56,690 nucleotides of DNA. It comes from Eggerthellaceae bacterium (GTDB taxonomy: Bacteria; Actinomycetota; Coriobacteriia; Coriobacteriales; Eggerthellaceae). The position numbers and the translations under genes are program-made. How positions within the stretch are numbered: the first letter of the stretch is position 1; each line of letters begins with the position of its first letter. The stretch covers positions 1 through 56,690 of the forward strand of contig JAFSHA010000098.1 in the NCBI GenBank assembly GCA_017440565.1, read 5' to 3'. The notes beneath the pieces were generated by a model, which worked only from the letters and a program-made list of their open reading frames with translations, did no database searches and was not told the DNA's origin. Positions 33,984-42,653 of the stretch are shown piece after piece.

Positions 33984-35360
33984 ATGAAGACACTGGCGAT
34001 CATAGGCGGCGGGGCCGCTGGCTTGACGGCCGCGGTGGTGGCCTCTTTGAGCGTGCGCAAGGCGCGTCTGGGCGAGGGCGGTAGCGCGCTCGAGGGCGTG
34101 CACGTGGTGCTGTACGAGGCCGACGAACGCGTGGGGCGCTCTATCCTGGCGACGGGCAACGGGCGCTGCAACTTCTCCAACTCCGACATATCCCAGGGGG
34201 ATTTCCGCAACGGCGCGTTCGTTGCTGATGCCGTGATGGTCCTCGAGGACGTCGTTTCCGAACTGGACTTGGGGAAAAAGCGCCCGCGTTACGTATACGG
34301 CCAGGCGGTCCATGATTTCTTCGCGGCCTTGGGCCTTGAGTGGCGGGAGGAAGGCGAGGGACGTCTGTACCCGCGTTCCGGCAGGGCATCCTCGGTGCTC
34401 GACGTACTGCGCGGAGCCTGCGATGCGCTGGGAGTGGAGCTGCGATGCGGCCTTGCGGTCGAAGCGGTGGAGCCGCCCGCCGGCCTTGCGTCGAAAACTA
34501 CGCGAGATAGGGGCTCGCGGTTCACGCTCAAGATGGCCGATGGCTCGTTCGAGCGCGCTGATGCGGTCATCGTGGCATGCGGCGGCTCGGTGGCACGCGC
34601 GATGCTGCCCGATTCCTTCCTCTTTGTCGAGACCACGCCCGTTCTGGGCCCCCTTGCAACCGACGCTCGCGTTGCCCGTCAGCTCGACAACATCCGCGTG
34701 CGCGGAACTGCCCGGCTTATGCGCAATGAGGCCCAGGTGGCATGTGAGGAAGGCGAGGTTCTCTTCCGCAAGTACGGCCTGTCGGGCATCGCGGTGTTCA
34801 ACCTGTCGCGCGATGCGCAACCGGGAGACGTCGTTGAGGTGGACCTGCTCCCGGGCCTGCGCGATTGCGACGTCGAGCCCTACGCCTTCAGTCGCTTCAA
34901 GGCGCTTACCAAGATTTACGGGCATGGTCTGACCTGCGGCGCGTATCTGAGGGGTTTCGTGTTGCCGCAGGTGGCGCGCGTGGTGCTGAAGGAAGTCGGA
35001 TTCGATGAAGACGCCAAGTGCCTCAAAGCCGATGTCCCGGAAATCATGCGCGCCTTTAAGCGTCTGCGCTTTACGGTGGAAGGCATTGCCGACGCGCGTC
35101 AGTGCCAGGTGCATCGCGGCGGCTTTTCCGTGGAGACTTTCAGCCCCTGCACCATGGAGGCGCTGAAGGTTCCGGGCCTGTTCGCCGCAGGCGAGATGCT
35201 TGACGTCGACGCCGCCTGCGGTGGCTACAACCTGCATTGGGCGTGGACGAGCGGAATCATCGCGGGCAGCAGCGCCGTGGCGCGCCTTACGGGCGGCGAG
35301 GTCCGATCGTTTCCCGCTTCCAGCGCTTCGGCTGGCGCCCTGGTGGGTGGGGAGGAATAA
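33984..35360 (+). CDS. HI0933-family (BaiN/YhiN-like) FAD-dependent oxidoreductase
   Basis: A 458-residue flavoprotein. The N-terminal Rossmann motif is LAIIGGGAAGLTAAVV. The family signature GRSILATGNGRCNFSN follows near residue 50, and the C-terminal FAD contact is PGLFAAGEMLDVDAACGGYNLHWAWTSG. Related proteins include BaiN, which reduces bile-acid intermediates in gut Clostridia, but most are uncharacterised. ATG 33984 follows GGGGTAGG. The stop overlaps the next gene by one base, so two flavoenzymes are coupled. Confidence 0.88.
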   Translation: MKTLAIIGGGAAGLTAAVVASLSVRKARLGEGGSALEGVHVVLYEADERVGRSILATGNGRCNFSNSDISQGDFRNGAFVADAVMVLEDVVSELDLGKKRPRYVYGQAVHDFFAALGLEWREEGEGRLYPRSGRASSVLDVLRGACDALGVELRCGLAVEAVEPPAGLASKTTRDRGSRFTLKMADGSFERADAVIVACGGSVARAMLPDSFLFVETTPVLGPLATDARVARQLDNIRVRGTARLMRNEAQVACEEGEVLFRKYGLSGIAVFNLSRDAQPGDVVEVDLLPGLRDCDVEPYAFSRFKALTKIYGHGLTCGAYLRGFVLPQVARVVLKEVGFDEDAKCLKADVPEIMRAFKRLRFTVEGIADARQCQVHRGGFSVETFSPCTMEALKVPGLFAAGEMLDVDAACGGYNLHWAWTSGIIAGSSAVARLTGGEVRSFPASSASAGALVGGEE

Positions 35361-37045
35361 TGCTCGTCGCCGTTTCCAACATGCCGCTCTCGCTTGATGC
35401 GGCCCTGCCGAATGCGGAGGGTAAGCGCAACCGGGAGATCGCCCAGGCGCTTGGGATCTCACCTGCCGCCGTGCTCTGCGCGCGCCTCGTCAAGCGCAGC
35501 GTTGATGCGCGCAAGAAGGCAAACGTCCATTTCGTGGCATCGTTTGAGGTCGAGATCGACGATGCGTTCGCGAAAAGCCTCGAAGACCTGCATCCCGCAC
35601 GCGGGGTGAACGTGGCGGCGCCGAAACCTTCGCCCGCGCTGGACATCCCCGATTGCGCCGCGTCTTTCGAACGCTCGGGCGAGCCGCGCTCCGTTGTGGT
35701 GGGCTCGGGACCGGCGGGTCTGTTCTGCGCGCTGTACCTGGCGCGCGCCGGCTTGCGTCCGCTTGTGGTTGAACGCGGCGCGTGCGTGGACGATCGCATG
35801 CGCGCCATCGATGCGTTCGCGAAGGGCGGCCCGCTCGATGAGGCTACGAACGTGCAGTTCGGCGAAGGCGGAGCGGGCACGTTTTCCGACGGCAAGCTCA
35901 ACACGGGAACGAAAAGCCCGCACATTCGCCATGTTCTCGAGCAGTTCGTCGCAGCTGGCGCTCCCGGTGAGATTCTTTGGCAGGCGAAGCCCCATATTGG
36001 CACCGATAAGCTGGTCGACGTGGTGCGCAACCTGAGAAACGCCATTATCGAAGCCGGTGGCGAGGTGCGTTTCAACACGCTCATGGAGCGTATCGTCCTT
36101 GACGCGGGGGAAGATGGCCTGCCAACGCACGTTGCCGCCGTTTTCCTGAGGGATCTGACGACTGGCGATGCCGAGTGCGTGCCCGCGCGACGCGTGGTGC
36201 TTGCCTGCGGACACTCCGCCCGCGATACGTTCGAGATGGTGCGCGATGCGGGCTTTCCCCTTGAGCGCAAGCCCTTCGCCGTGGGCGTGCGCATCGAGCA
36301 TCCGCAAAAGCTTATCAGCCGTTCTCAATATGGAGAGGCGGCAAGCCATTCCGCGCTTGGAGCTGCCGACTACAAGCTGGCCGTGCATACCAAGGATGGT
36401 CGTGGCGTCTACACTTTCTGCATGTGCCCGGGTGGAGAAGTGGTGGCGGCTGCCAGCGAAGAGGGCGGCGTGTGCGTCAACGGCATGAGCCGCTTTGCGC
36501 GTGACGGAGAAAACGCTAACAGCGCCCTGCTTGTCGGCGTTGAGCCCGATGACTTTCCGGGAGACGATCCTCTCGCCGGCGTCGGCTTCCAACGTAAGCT
36601 CGAGCGTGCCGCCTACAGCCTCGCTTGCGAAACGGGCGCGCGTCCTTATGCTGCTCCGGCTCAGACAGTGGGGGACTTCTTGGCGAACGAGGGCGGAAAT
36701 GCAAGTTCGCTCGTTAATCCCACCTACCCGCGCGGCGTTGTCTGGGCGAATCTGCGCGACTGCCTACCCGCTTTCGTGACCGAGGCCATGGCCGAAGCGC
36801 TGCCCCTGCTCGATCGCAAGCTTGCCGGCTTCGCGCACCCGCAGGCCGTTATGACCGCCGTCGAGGCGCGCAGTTCAAGCCCGGTGCGCATCTTGCGCGG
36901 CGATGACTTCCAGGCATTGCTTGCCTCCGCTTGCCCCTCGGGCCTTTACCCCTGCGGCGAAGGTGCTGGATACGCGGGCGGCATCACCAGCGCCGCCGTG
37001 GACGGTCTGCGCGTGGCCGAGGCAATCGCGGCTGATTTCCGATAA
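35360..37045 (+). CDS. FAD-dependent dehydrogenase (COG2509 type)
   Basis: A 561-residue flavoprotein. An N-terminal domain of about 100 residues (including AQALGISPAAVLCARLVKRSVDARKK and FVASFEVEI) precedes the Rossmann motif SVVVGSGPAGLFCALYLARAGLRPLVVERG. Then come GPLDEATNVQFGEGGAGTFSDGKLNTGTKS and a C-terminal GLYPCGEGAGYAGGITSAAVDGLR FAD site. This is the usual plan of the COG2509 family of unknown substrate. GGAGG lies just before the ATG, which overlaps the previous stop (TAATG). Confidence 0.88.
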   Translation: MLVAVSNMPLSLDAALPNAEGKRNREIAQALGISPAAVLCARLVKRSVDARKKANVHFVASFEVEIDDAFAKSLEDLHPARGVNVAAPKPSPALDIPDCAASFERSGEPRSVVVGSGPAGLFCALYLARAGLRPLVVERGACVDDRMRAIDAFAKGGPLDEATNVQFGEGGAGTFSDGKLNTGTKSPHIRHVLEQFVAAGAPGEILWQAKPHIGTDKLVDVVRNLRNAIIEAGGEVRFNTLMERIVLDAGEDGLPTHVAAVFLRDLTTGDAECVPARRVVLACGHSARDTFEMVRDAGFPLERKPFAVGVRIEHPQKLISRSQYGEAASHSALGAADYKLAVHTKDGRGVYTFCMCPGGEVVAAASEEGGVCVNGMSRFARDGENANSALLVGVEPDDFPGDDPLAGVGFQRKLERAAYSLACETGARPYAAPAQTVGDFLANEGGNASSLVNPTYPRGVVWANLRDCLPAFVTEAMAEALPLLDRKLAGFAHPQAVMTAVEARSSSPVRILRGDDFQALLASACPSGLYPCGEGAGYAGGITSAAVDGLRVAEAIAADFR

Positions 37046-37314
37046 GCGAAAACGAGCCAACGAGCCAGGCTCATTGGCTCCAGATGGTTATGTTCAAAAA
37101 ACGCATCCTTGTAGGCACATAGCCGCCCATCGCGTTCGAAAAAGCCAAGTTTACTGGACATTTAACCTTTGAATGTTGAATATCTTTCCTCCCATAGGCA
37201 GAAATCGACGGTTTGTCATGCCAACCTGCCTACAAGGATGCGCTTTTTGAACATGAACCTGAGGGACGGGGCGGGGCGTAGTCGGGCGGACGACGCCCCG
37301 CTGACCGCAAAAGG
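37046..37314. other. Spacer between convergent genes, with hairpin and inverted-repeat element
   Basis: No gene. GAGCCAA (37054-37060) pairs with TTGGCTC (37074-37080) as a possible terminator without T-tract. The rest is the 174-bp element at 37086-37259 (separate entry). Confidence 0.5.
37086..37259. repeat. 174-bp element with about 33-bp inverted repeats, carrying one unit of the 198-bp repeat
   Basis: The left arm (37086-37117, GGTTATGTTCAAAAAACGCA...) matches the reverse complement of the right arm (37227-37259) except for one indel and one mismatch. Inside, AGGCAGAAATCGACGGTTTG (37196-37215) is a single copy of the 20-bp unit found six times in each 198-bp element. No coding sequence. 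MITE-like. Confidence 0.78.
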
Positions 37315-38796
37315 CTACTTGTGGTAGTAGCGGTGCTGCTCGTACTTCGGCTCGCAGCACACGTTGATGCCAAGCGTCTTGTACAGCTTCTCGTCGGTGG
37401 ACGAAATGATGACCGAGAAGAACGCATCGCAGCCGCGCAGCTTGTCTGCGTTGTCGATGAGCTGCTCGGCAAGTGGGTTGTTCACCGAGCTCACCGAAAG
37501 GGCAAGCAGCGTCTCATCAGAATGCAGGCGCGGGTTCTGGCTGTTAAGGTGAGCCGTCTTCAAATGGCAGATAGGCTCTATGACCTCGTCGCTAATGACG
37601 TCGATGTCGTCGGGCACGCCCGCAACGCCCTTCAGGGCGTTCATCAGCAGCGAGGATGCCGCGCCAAGCAGGTTGCTCGTCTTGCCCGTAACCACGCGCC
37701 CATCGGGCAGGACCATGGCACCCGCCGGCGCACCGGTGGTTTCTTCCTTAAGCAGGGCGGCGCTGCGCGCAGGCGAGAGGTTCACGTTCACGCCGGTCTT
37801 CTTCATGAGCAGCTCGAGTTTCTCGAGGTCGCGCTCACCGTCGCCGGTGCGCTTCACCTCGACGGCCGTCTTGAAGTAGCGTCGCATGATCTCCATCTTG
37901 GAGGCCTCGCGGCACGCTTCGTCATCGATGATGGCGAGACCGGCCATGTTGACGCCCATGTCGGTGGGCGACTGGTACGGGCTTTCCCCCTGAATGCACT
38001 CCATCATGTTCTTGAGCACGGGGAAGATCTCGACGTCACGGTTGTAGTTGGTGGTGGTGATGCCGTACGCCTCAAGATGGAACGGGTCGATGATGTTGTC
38101 GTCGTCAAGATCAACCGTCGCGGCCTCGTAGGCTATGTTGACCGGGTGCGTAAGCGGCAGGTTCCATACCGGGAAAGTCTCATACTTAGCGTAGCCGGCC
38201 TTCACGCCACGCTTGTTCTCGTGATAGAGCTGAGAAAGGCACGTGGCCATCTTGCCCGAGCCGGGGCCGGGCGCGGTGACTACCACAAGCGGGCGGCTCG
38301 TCTCGATGAAGTCGTTCTTGCCGAAGCCCTCTTCGCTGGCTATGCCGTCGACATCGTAGGGGTAGCCAGCGATGGGGTAGTGAAGGTAGCTCGTGATCCC
38401 CATTGCCGTAAGGCGCTTGCGGAAGGCGTCGGCTGCGGGTTGGTTGCTGTAGCGCGTAAGCACCACGCTTCCCACCATGAACCCCATGGAGCGGAAGATG
38501 TCCATCAGGCGCAGAACGTCTTCGTCATAGGTGATGCCCAAATCGCCGCGCACCTTGCTCTTCTCGATGTCGTTGGCGTTGATGGCGATGACAATCTCGA
38601 CTTCGTCGACGAGGCTTTTCAGCATGCGGATCTTGGAATCGGGCTCGAAGCCGGGCAGCACGCGCGAGGCGTGGTAATCGTCGAACAGCTTGCCGCCGAA
38701 CTCGAGGTAAAGCTTGCCTCCGAACAGGGCGATGCGCTCGCGAATGTGCTCGGCCTGCAGCTCGATGTACCTGTCGTTGTCGAATCCGATTCGCAT
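37315..38796 (-). CDS. DUF1846 family protein
   Basis: A 493-residue cytoplasmic protein of the DUF1846 family, common in anaerobic Gram-positives. The P-loop-like N-terminal part has ITYDEDVLRLMDIFRSMG and the APGPGSGKMATCLSQLYHENKRG motif. The middle has TFPVWNLPLTHPVNIAYEAATVDLDDDN and the C-terminal part VLPDGRVVTGKTSNLLGAASSLLMNALK. Structures exist for the family but no settled function. TTTGGAG four bases before ATG 38796 sets the start, and TATAAT on this strand at 38856-38851 is the likely -10 box. Confidence 0.9.
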   Translation of the reverse strand: MRIGFDNDRYIELQAEHIRERIALFGGKLYLEFGGKLFDDYHASRVLPGFEPDSKIRMLKSLVDEVEIVIAINANDIEKSKVRGDLGITYDEDVLRLMDIFRSMGFMVGSVVLTRYSNQPAADAFRKRLTAMGITSYLHYPIAGYPYDVDGIASEEGFGKNDFIETSRPLVVVTAPGPGSGKMATCLSQLYHENKRGVKAGYAKYETFPVWNLPLTHPVNIAYEAATVDLDDDNIIDPFHLEAYGITTTNYNRDVEIFPVLKNMMECIQGESPYQSPTDMGVNMAGLAIIDDEACREASKMEIMRRYFKTAVEVKRTGDGERDLEKLELLMKKTGVNVNLSPARSAALLKEETTGAPAGAMVLPDGRVVTGKTSNLLGAASSLLMNALKGVAGVPDDIDVISDEVIEPICHLKTAHLNSQNPRLHSDETLLALSVSSVNNPLAEQLIDNADKLRGCDAFFSVIISSTDEKLYKTLGINVCCEPKYEQHRYYHK

Positions 38797-38850
38797 ATGC
38801 TCCAAATTCCTCTCATCGAGACGCCTGCCGTGCTTTAACGCACCTTCGAA

Positions 38851-38856
38851 ATTATA
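38851..38856 (-). promoter_or_regulatory. -10 box of the DUF1846 gene
   Basis: TATAAT on the minus strand, 55 bases before the start codon. Confidence 0.5.
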
Positions 38857-38943
38857 CCCAAGCATTCGGTTGTGCGCGGCGTGTTTGTGGGGGAATCGGG
38901 CGCAAGCGGGCTAGCGCTGCCTGCCGAGCATTTCGCGCCGGCT

Positions 38944-39369
38944 TTAGTTGACCATCGTGCCCCGGTGCGTTCCGTAGCGCTCGCGCGTGGCGCTCAAGAG
39001 CTCCTGGAGCCTGCCGAAGGCTGCTTCGAAGTCGCTGAAGCGCTCGGCTATGATGTCGATTCCTATGCTGGTTATCAAACCGCCCGAGAAAAACCTGCTG
39101 AAAGTACCGTAGGCGCCTAAGAACTCGTCGATGATCGCGCTGCTGATCTCTGTTCGGTTGGTGAAGTAGTACAGCTTCATGCTCTGATAGGCGGCGTACG
39201 ACATGGAGAATCGCGTGTGCACGGCAAGCTCGCCGAAAGCCACGCCGGACCCTTGCGCTTCGAGCGCCGTCATGTAGTAGGCGTACTGGCTGTTCGTGAA
39301 CACGTCGAAGGCAAGCTCGCCGAGCGCCTCGCAGTGCATGAGGGCAGTCCGGGATTTCTTGTCGTCCAT
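38944..39369 (-). CDS. Hypothetical helical protein
   Basis: A 141-residue protein starting MDDKKSRTALMHCEALGELAF. It is predicted mostly helical, with conserved-looking aromatic stretches (NSQYAYYMTALEAQG, FSMSYAAYQSMKLYYFTNR) and a C-terminal helix (FGRLQELLSATRERYG). No signal peptide or membrane segment. The start at 39369 is preferred over the upstream 39408 because GGGGGTG lies just before it. I do not recognise a family. It is divergent from xerD. Confidence 0.6.
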   Translation of the reverse strand: MDDKKSRTALMHCEALGELAFDVFTNSQYAYYMTALEAQGSGVAFGELAVHTRFSMSYAAYQSMKLYYFTNRTEISSAIIDEFLGAYGTFSRFFSGGLITSIGIDIIAERFSDFEAAFGRLQELLSATRERYGTHRGTMVN

Positions 39370-39527
39370 AGCGCACCCCCTGGAAAAGCAGGGCTTAAGT
39401 TGTCGCAATGCGCGTCATGCTAGCTTCTGAAAAGGCGTTTCGCAATACGCGTGTATTAAACGATGCTCTTTTCGCTAGAATTAACGACGCGGGAAGGCGG
39501 TTTGACGTTGTGCGCGAAGGAGGCGGC

Positions 39528-40424
39528 ATGCTGCACGAGCTGGTTGGCGAATACCTGGCGTACCTGCGCGTGGAGCGGGGAAGCGCCGTGCGCACCGTCG
39601 AGGCTTACGAGCGCGATCTTTCTGACTACTTGGCGTTTTTGGAAGACGTTGGCGTGACGGATGTCGACGGCGTCGAGCGCATGATGATCGTCGACTACGA
39701 GGCGTCGCTTTTCGAGCGCGGGCTTGCCGCGTCGAGCGTCAAGCGGCGCGTGTCGGCTGTCAAGGGCCTGCACCGCTTCGCCGTGCGAGAAGGCTTCACG
39801 GGGAAAAACCCCGCCGATGCGCTTGCCCTGCCCAAGGTTGCCGAGCGGCTCCCCGACGTCTTGAGTGTCGAACAGATCTTCGCCCTGCTCGATGGGCTTC
39901 CCGCCGCAACGCCTGCCGAGCGGCGCGACCGCGCCATCATGGAGGTGCTGTACGGATGCGGCTTGCGCGTAAGCGAGGCGTGCGGGCTTGATGTGGCCGA
40001 CCTTTTTCTGGCCGAGGGCTATTTGCGCGTGACTGGCAAAGGCGAGAAGGACCGCATCGTCCCCGTTTCGGGGAGCGCTCTTTCCGCGGTTGTGGAATAC
40101 CTTGACGACGCCCGGGCGGCCTTCGCGCGGCCTCAGGCCGAATCGTCGGCGCTGTTCCTCAACGCGCGCGGCGGACGGCTTTCCCGGCAGAGCGTGCATA
40201 AGATGGTGGCGCGCGCGGGGCTTGCCATCGGGGTGGCTAACCTGCATCCGCACACGCTTCGCCATTCGTTTGCAACGCATCTGCTCGAGGGCGGGGCCGA
40301 TCTGCGCGTCATTCAGGAGCTGCTTGGGCATGCCGACATCTCGACGACGCAGATATACACCCATCTGGATCGCAGCCGGATGCGAGCGGAGTACCTCGCC
40401 GCGCATCCGCGGGCGGGAGGTTAG
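39528..40424 (+). CDS. xerD: Site-specific tyrosine recombinase XerD
   Basis: XerD with XerC resolves chromosome dimers at dif. The 298-residue protein has a SAM-like N-terminal domain (FLAYLRVERG-type opening, TVEAYERDLSDYLAFLE, SVKRRVSAVKGLHRFAVREG) and a catalytic domain with Arg in CGLRVSEACGL, Lys in GKGEKDRIVP, HTLRHSFATHLLEGGADLR (His-x2-Arg), GHADIS and Tyr in QIYTHLD. Start ATG 39528 follows GAAGGAGG. A housekeeping recombinase is likely from its setting near the dcw cluster, though XerC cannot be excluded from sequence alone. Confidence 0.88.
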   Translation: MLHELVGEYLAYLRVERGSAVRTVEAYERDLSDYLAFLEDVGVTDVDGVERMMIVDYEASLFERGLAASSVKRRVSAVKGLHRFAVREGFTGKNPADALALPKVAERLPDVLSVEQIFALLDGLPAATPAERRDRAIMEVLYGCGLRVSEACGLDVADLFLAEGYLRVTGKGEKDRIVPVSGSALSAVVEYLDDARAAFARPQAESSALFLNARGGRLSRQSVHKMVARAGLAIGVANLHPHTLRHSFATHLLEGGADLRVIQELLGHADISTTQIYTHLDRSRMRAEYLAAHPRAGG

Positions 40425-40519
40425 GGTTCAGACGCGCTGGCTGCGGGTGCTGTCGGGTGGATCGCGAAGGCAACGTCCCGTTGACGCCCGCGTGGAGATT
40501 GTGTCCGTTGTGGGGCGAA

Positions 40520-40573
40520 AAAGTGCATAAAGTGCAGCAAAGTGTTGCGATGTGGGGCAAAGTGCATTAATAT
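40520..40573 (+). promoter_or_regulatory. MraZ operator boxes and promoter of the dcw cluster
   Basis: AAAGTG occurs at 40520, 40529, 40539 and 40559, with a degenerate GATGTG at 40549, giving five boxes at 9-10 bp spacing. Such phased AAAGTG-type boxes are the known MraZ operator. A TAATAT (40568-40573) next to the last box is the likely -10. MraZ bound here would block its own promoter. Confidence 0.8.
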
Positions 40574-40613
40574 GCATGCTACGAACTTTTGCGTACGTAG
40601 CTAAGGAGCATCA

Positions 40614-41093
40614 TTGCCCGAACAGGTCGACATGGAGGTGAAGCAGGCCGAGCAGCCCCGCGAGGTGGTTGATCTCAACGGCATCTTCCGCTTCAAGGTC
40701 GACGGCAAAGGCCGCGTTGCCCTTCCCGCTAAGTTTCGCAAGGTTCTCTCCAAAGATCTCGTGGTGACCTTGGAGCTTAAGGACGAATGCGTTTACGTGT
40801 TCGAGACCCCCGATTTCAACGATTGGGTCCATAAGCTTTTCGTCGACAAGTTCGGCGAGTACAAGGAATCGGATCGCATGCACGTGAGGCTTCGCAGCAA
40901 GCTCAAGGCGAGGGCAAACGACGTCGAGGTTGACTCCTCGGGCCGTATCATGCTTCCCGCCGAGATTCGCGCCGCTGCGGGCATCGACAAGGAAGTCGTG
41001 ATCGTGGGCGACACCGGCCGCTTCGAGATCTGGGATGCGAAGCGTTACGAGCAGGTCGACGCCGAAGTCGATCTGGGGCTGTTCTACAGCTAA
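40614..41093 (+). CDS. mraZ: Transcriptional regulator MraZ
   Basis: MraZ is an AbrB-fold ring-forming DNA-binding protein that controls the division and cell-wall cluster. The 159-residue protein has two SpoVT/AbrB-like repeats: FRFKVDGKGRVALPAKFRKVL with TLELKDECVYVFE, and DVEVDSSGRIMLPAEIRAAAG with VIVGDTGRFEIWDAKRYEQ. The two DxxGR motifs are diagnostic. An N-terminal lead of about 20 residues is extra. It starts at TTG 40614 after AAGGAG; ATG 40632 is an alternative. Phased AAAGTG boxes upstream support autoregulation. Confidence 0.94.
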   Translation: MPEQVDMEVKQAEQPREVVDLNGIFRFKVDGKGRVALPAKFRKVLSKDLVVTLELKDECVYVFETPDFNDWVHKLFVDKFGEYKESDRMHVRLRSKLKARANDVEVDSSGRIMLPAEIRAAAGIDKEVVIVGDTGRFEIWDAKRYEQVDAEVDLGLFYS

Positions 41094-41111
41094 CCGTAAG
41101 ACGTGAGCGCT

Positions 41112-42068
41112 ATGACAAGCGAATACCGGCATATTCCCGTCCTGCTAGCCGAGTGCCTCGAACAACTCGCACTCCAAACACACCACACGTTCGTGGATGC
41201 AACACTCGGCTTTGCAGGGCATTCCCGAGAGGTCGCGAAGATTCTTGGGGAAGAGGGGACGCTCATAGGAATCGACCAGGATGAGGTGGCGCTTGCCTCC
41301 TCGTCGGCAACGCTTGAGTCGCTTTCCTTAGGAAACGCGCCCCGCTTCGAGCTTCTGCGCGGCAACTTCGGAGATTTGGACGAGCTTCTGGTTTCCGCCG
41401 AGGTTCCCGGGATCGACGCGATCCTGTTCGACCTGGGGGTTTCCTCCGTTCAGATCGATACGCCGTCGCGCGGCTTCACCTTCAAGGAGAACGGCCCGCT
41501 GGATATGCGGATGGATCCGGGTAAACAAACCCTAACCGCACAAGAGATCATCGAAACCTACAACGCAGCAGATCTCACCCGGATTATTCGAGCGTATTCG
41601 GACGAGAAGTGGGCAAGCCGCATTGCCGACTTCATCGTGAGGGCGCGCGAGACGGAGCGCATCGAAACGAGCGAGCAGCTGGTGGAAATCATCAAGGCGG
41701 CCATTCCCGCATCCGCCCGCAGGGCGGGGGGTCATCCCGCTAAGCGCACGTTCCAAGCTCTGCGCATCGAGGTAAATTCAGAGCTCACCGTGCTTCGGCA
41801 GGGGCTTGATGCGGCCATTCGTTGGCTCAATCCCGGCGGAAGGATAGCGGTCATAAGCTATCACTCGCTTGAGGACCGCATCGTAAAGGATACGTTCGCA
41901 TCGTTTGCCAATCGGTGCACCTGTCCGCCCGATTTACCCGTTTGCATGTGCGGAAAACAGCCGGTACTCGACATTGTAACGCGCAAGCCGATTCTTCCCA
42001 CCCCCGAGGAGATCGAACGAAACCCCCGCGCGCGCAGCGCAAAGCTACGCGTCGCGGTCAAGCGATAG
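41112..42068 (+). CDS. rsmH: 16S rRNA (cytosine-1402 N4)-methyltransferase RsmH
   Basis: RsmH (MraW) methylates C1402 in the ribosomal P site using SAM. The 318-residue protein begins TSEYRHIPVLLAECLEQL and has the SAM-binding FVDATLGFAGHS, LIGIDQDEVAL, FDLGVSSVQIDTPSRGF, GPLDMRMDP, KRTFQALRIEVNSEL, GGRIAVISYHSLEDRIVK and a C-terminal NPRARSAKLRVA. GTG 41103 is an in-frame alternative start. It lies 18 bp after mraZ. Confidence 0.95.
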   Translation: MTSEYRHIPVLLAECLEQLALQTHHTFVDATLGFAGHSREVAKILGEEGTLIGIDQDEVALASSSATLESLSLGNAPRFELLRGNFGDLDELLVSAEVPGIDAILFDLGVSSVQIDTPSRGFTFKENGPLDMRMDPGKQTLTAQEIIETYNAADLTRIIRAYSDEKWASRIADFIVRARETERIETSEQLVEIIKAAIPASARRAGGHPAKRTFQALRIEVNSELTVLRQGLDAAIRWLNPGGRIAVISYHSLEDRIVKDTFASFANRCTCPPDLPVCMCGKQPVLDIVTRKPILPTPEEIERNPRARSAKLRVAVKR

Positions 42069-42154
42069 GCGGCCGCTTCACGCGGCTGTCTCATTATTAG
42101 GAGCCCTCGCCCGCATCAAGCGGGCGGACGAAGAGAAGCGAAGGAGGTTTTGGC

Positions 42155-42649
42155 ATGTCGGCGGCACCAGCCTATTCAAGCTATGCGCAGCAGGCGCCGC
42201 AACGCTACGCCCAGCCAACCTATCGCGACTTCGAATCCTTCGAGCGAACGCCCGATATCAGCGTCGTCGAGGGAAGGGGTGCCAAGAACAAGTCGGCTGC
42301 TGAGTCGGCGCTTTTCTTCGCAAAGATCACGGCCATAGTGATGGTTCTCATTGCGCTCGTGTGCTGCGCGCGCGTTTTCCTAAGCTCCATGGCTGTGTCC
42401 ACGGCGCTCGAATCCCGCGAGATCTCGTCGCAGATCGACGATGCGCGTTCGAGCGGAAGCCGGCTCGAGGTGGCTTTGAGCTCGCTTTCCAACCCCAGCT
42501 ACGTGAAGCAGGAGGCCGCGGCCCTCGGCATGTTCGCGCCTGATCCGCAGGCCGTGCTCAAGATCGACCTTTCCGACGATGTGGTGGCCACCGACGCCTC
42601 CGGGAACCTGTCGCTTTCGGGAAGCGCCGCTGCGCTTGCGCAGGGGTAG
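42155..42649 (+). CDS. ftsL: FtsL-like cell division protein
   Basis: A 164-residue single-pass protein: a cytoplasmic N-terminus of about 50 residues, a transmembrane helix near 51-75 (AKITAIVMVLIALVCCARVFL), then a leucine-zipper-like coiled segment (EISSQIDDARSSGSRLEVALSSLSNPSYVKQEAAALGM). The YVKQEAAALGM stretch is typical for FtsL/DivIC C-terminal parts. Its place between rsmH and the class B PBP is the classic ftsL position. AAGGAGG precedes the ATG. The sequence is divergent, so the symbol rests on topology and context. Confidence 0.75.
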   Translation: MSAAPAYSSYAQQAPQRYAQPTYRDFESFERTPDISVVEGRGAKNKSAAESALFFAKITAIVMVLIALVCCARVFLSSMAVSTALESREISSQIDDARSSGSRLEVALSSLSNPSYVKQEAAALGMFAPDPQAVLKIDLSDDVVATDASGNLSLSGSAAALAQG

Positions 42650-42653
42650 GCCC

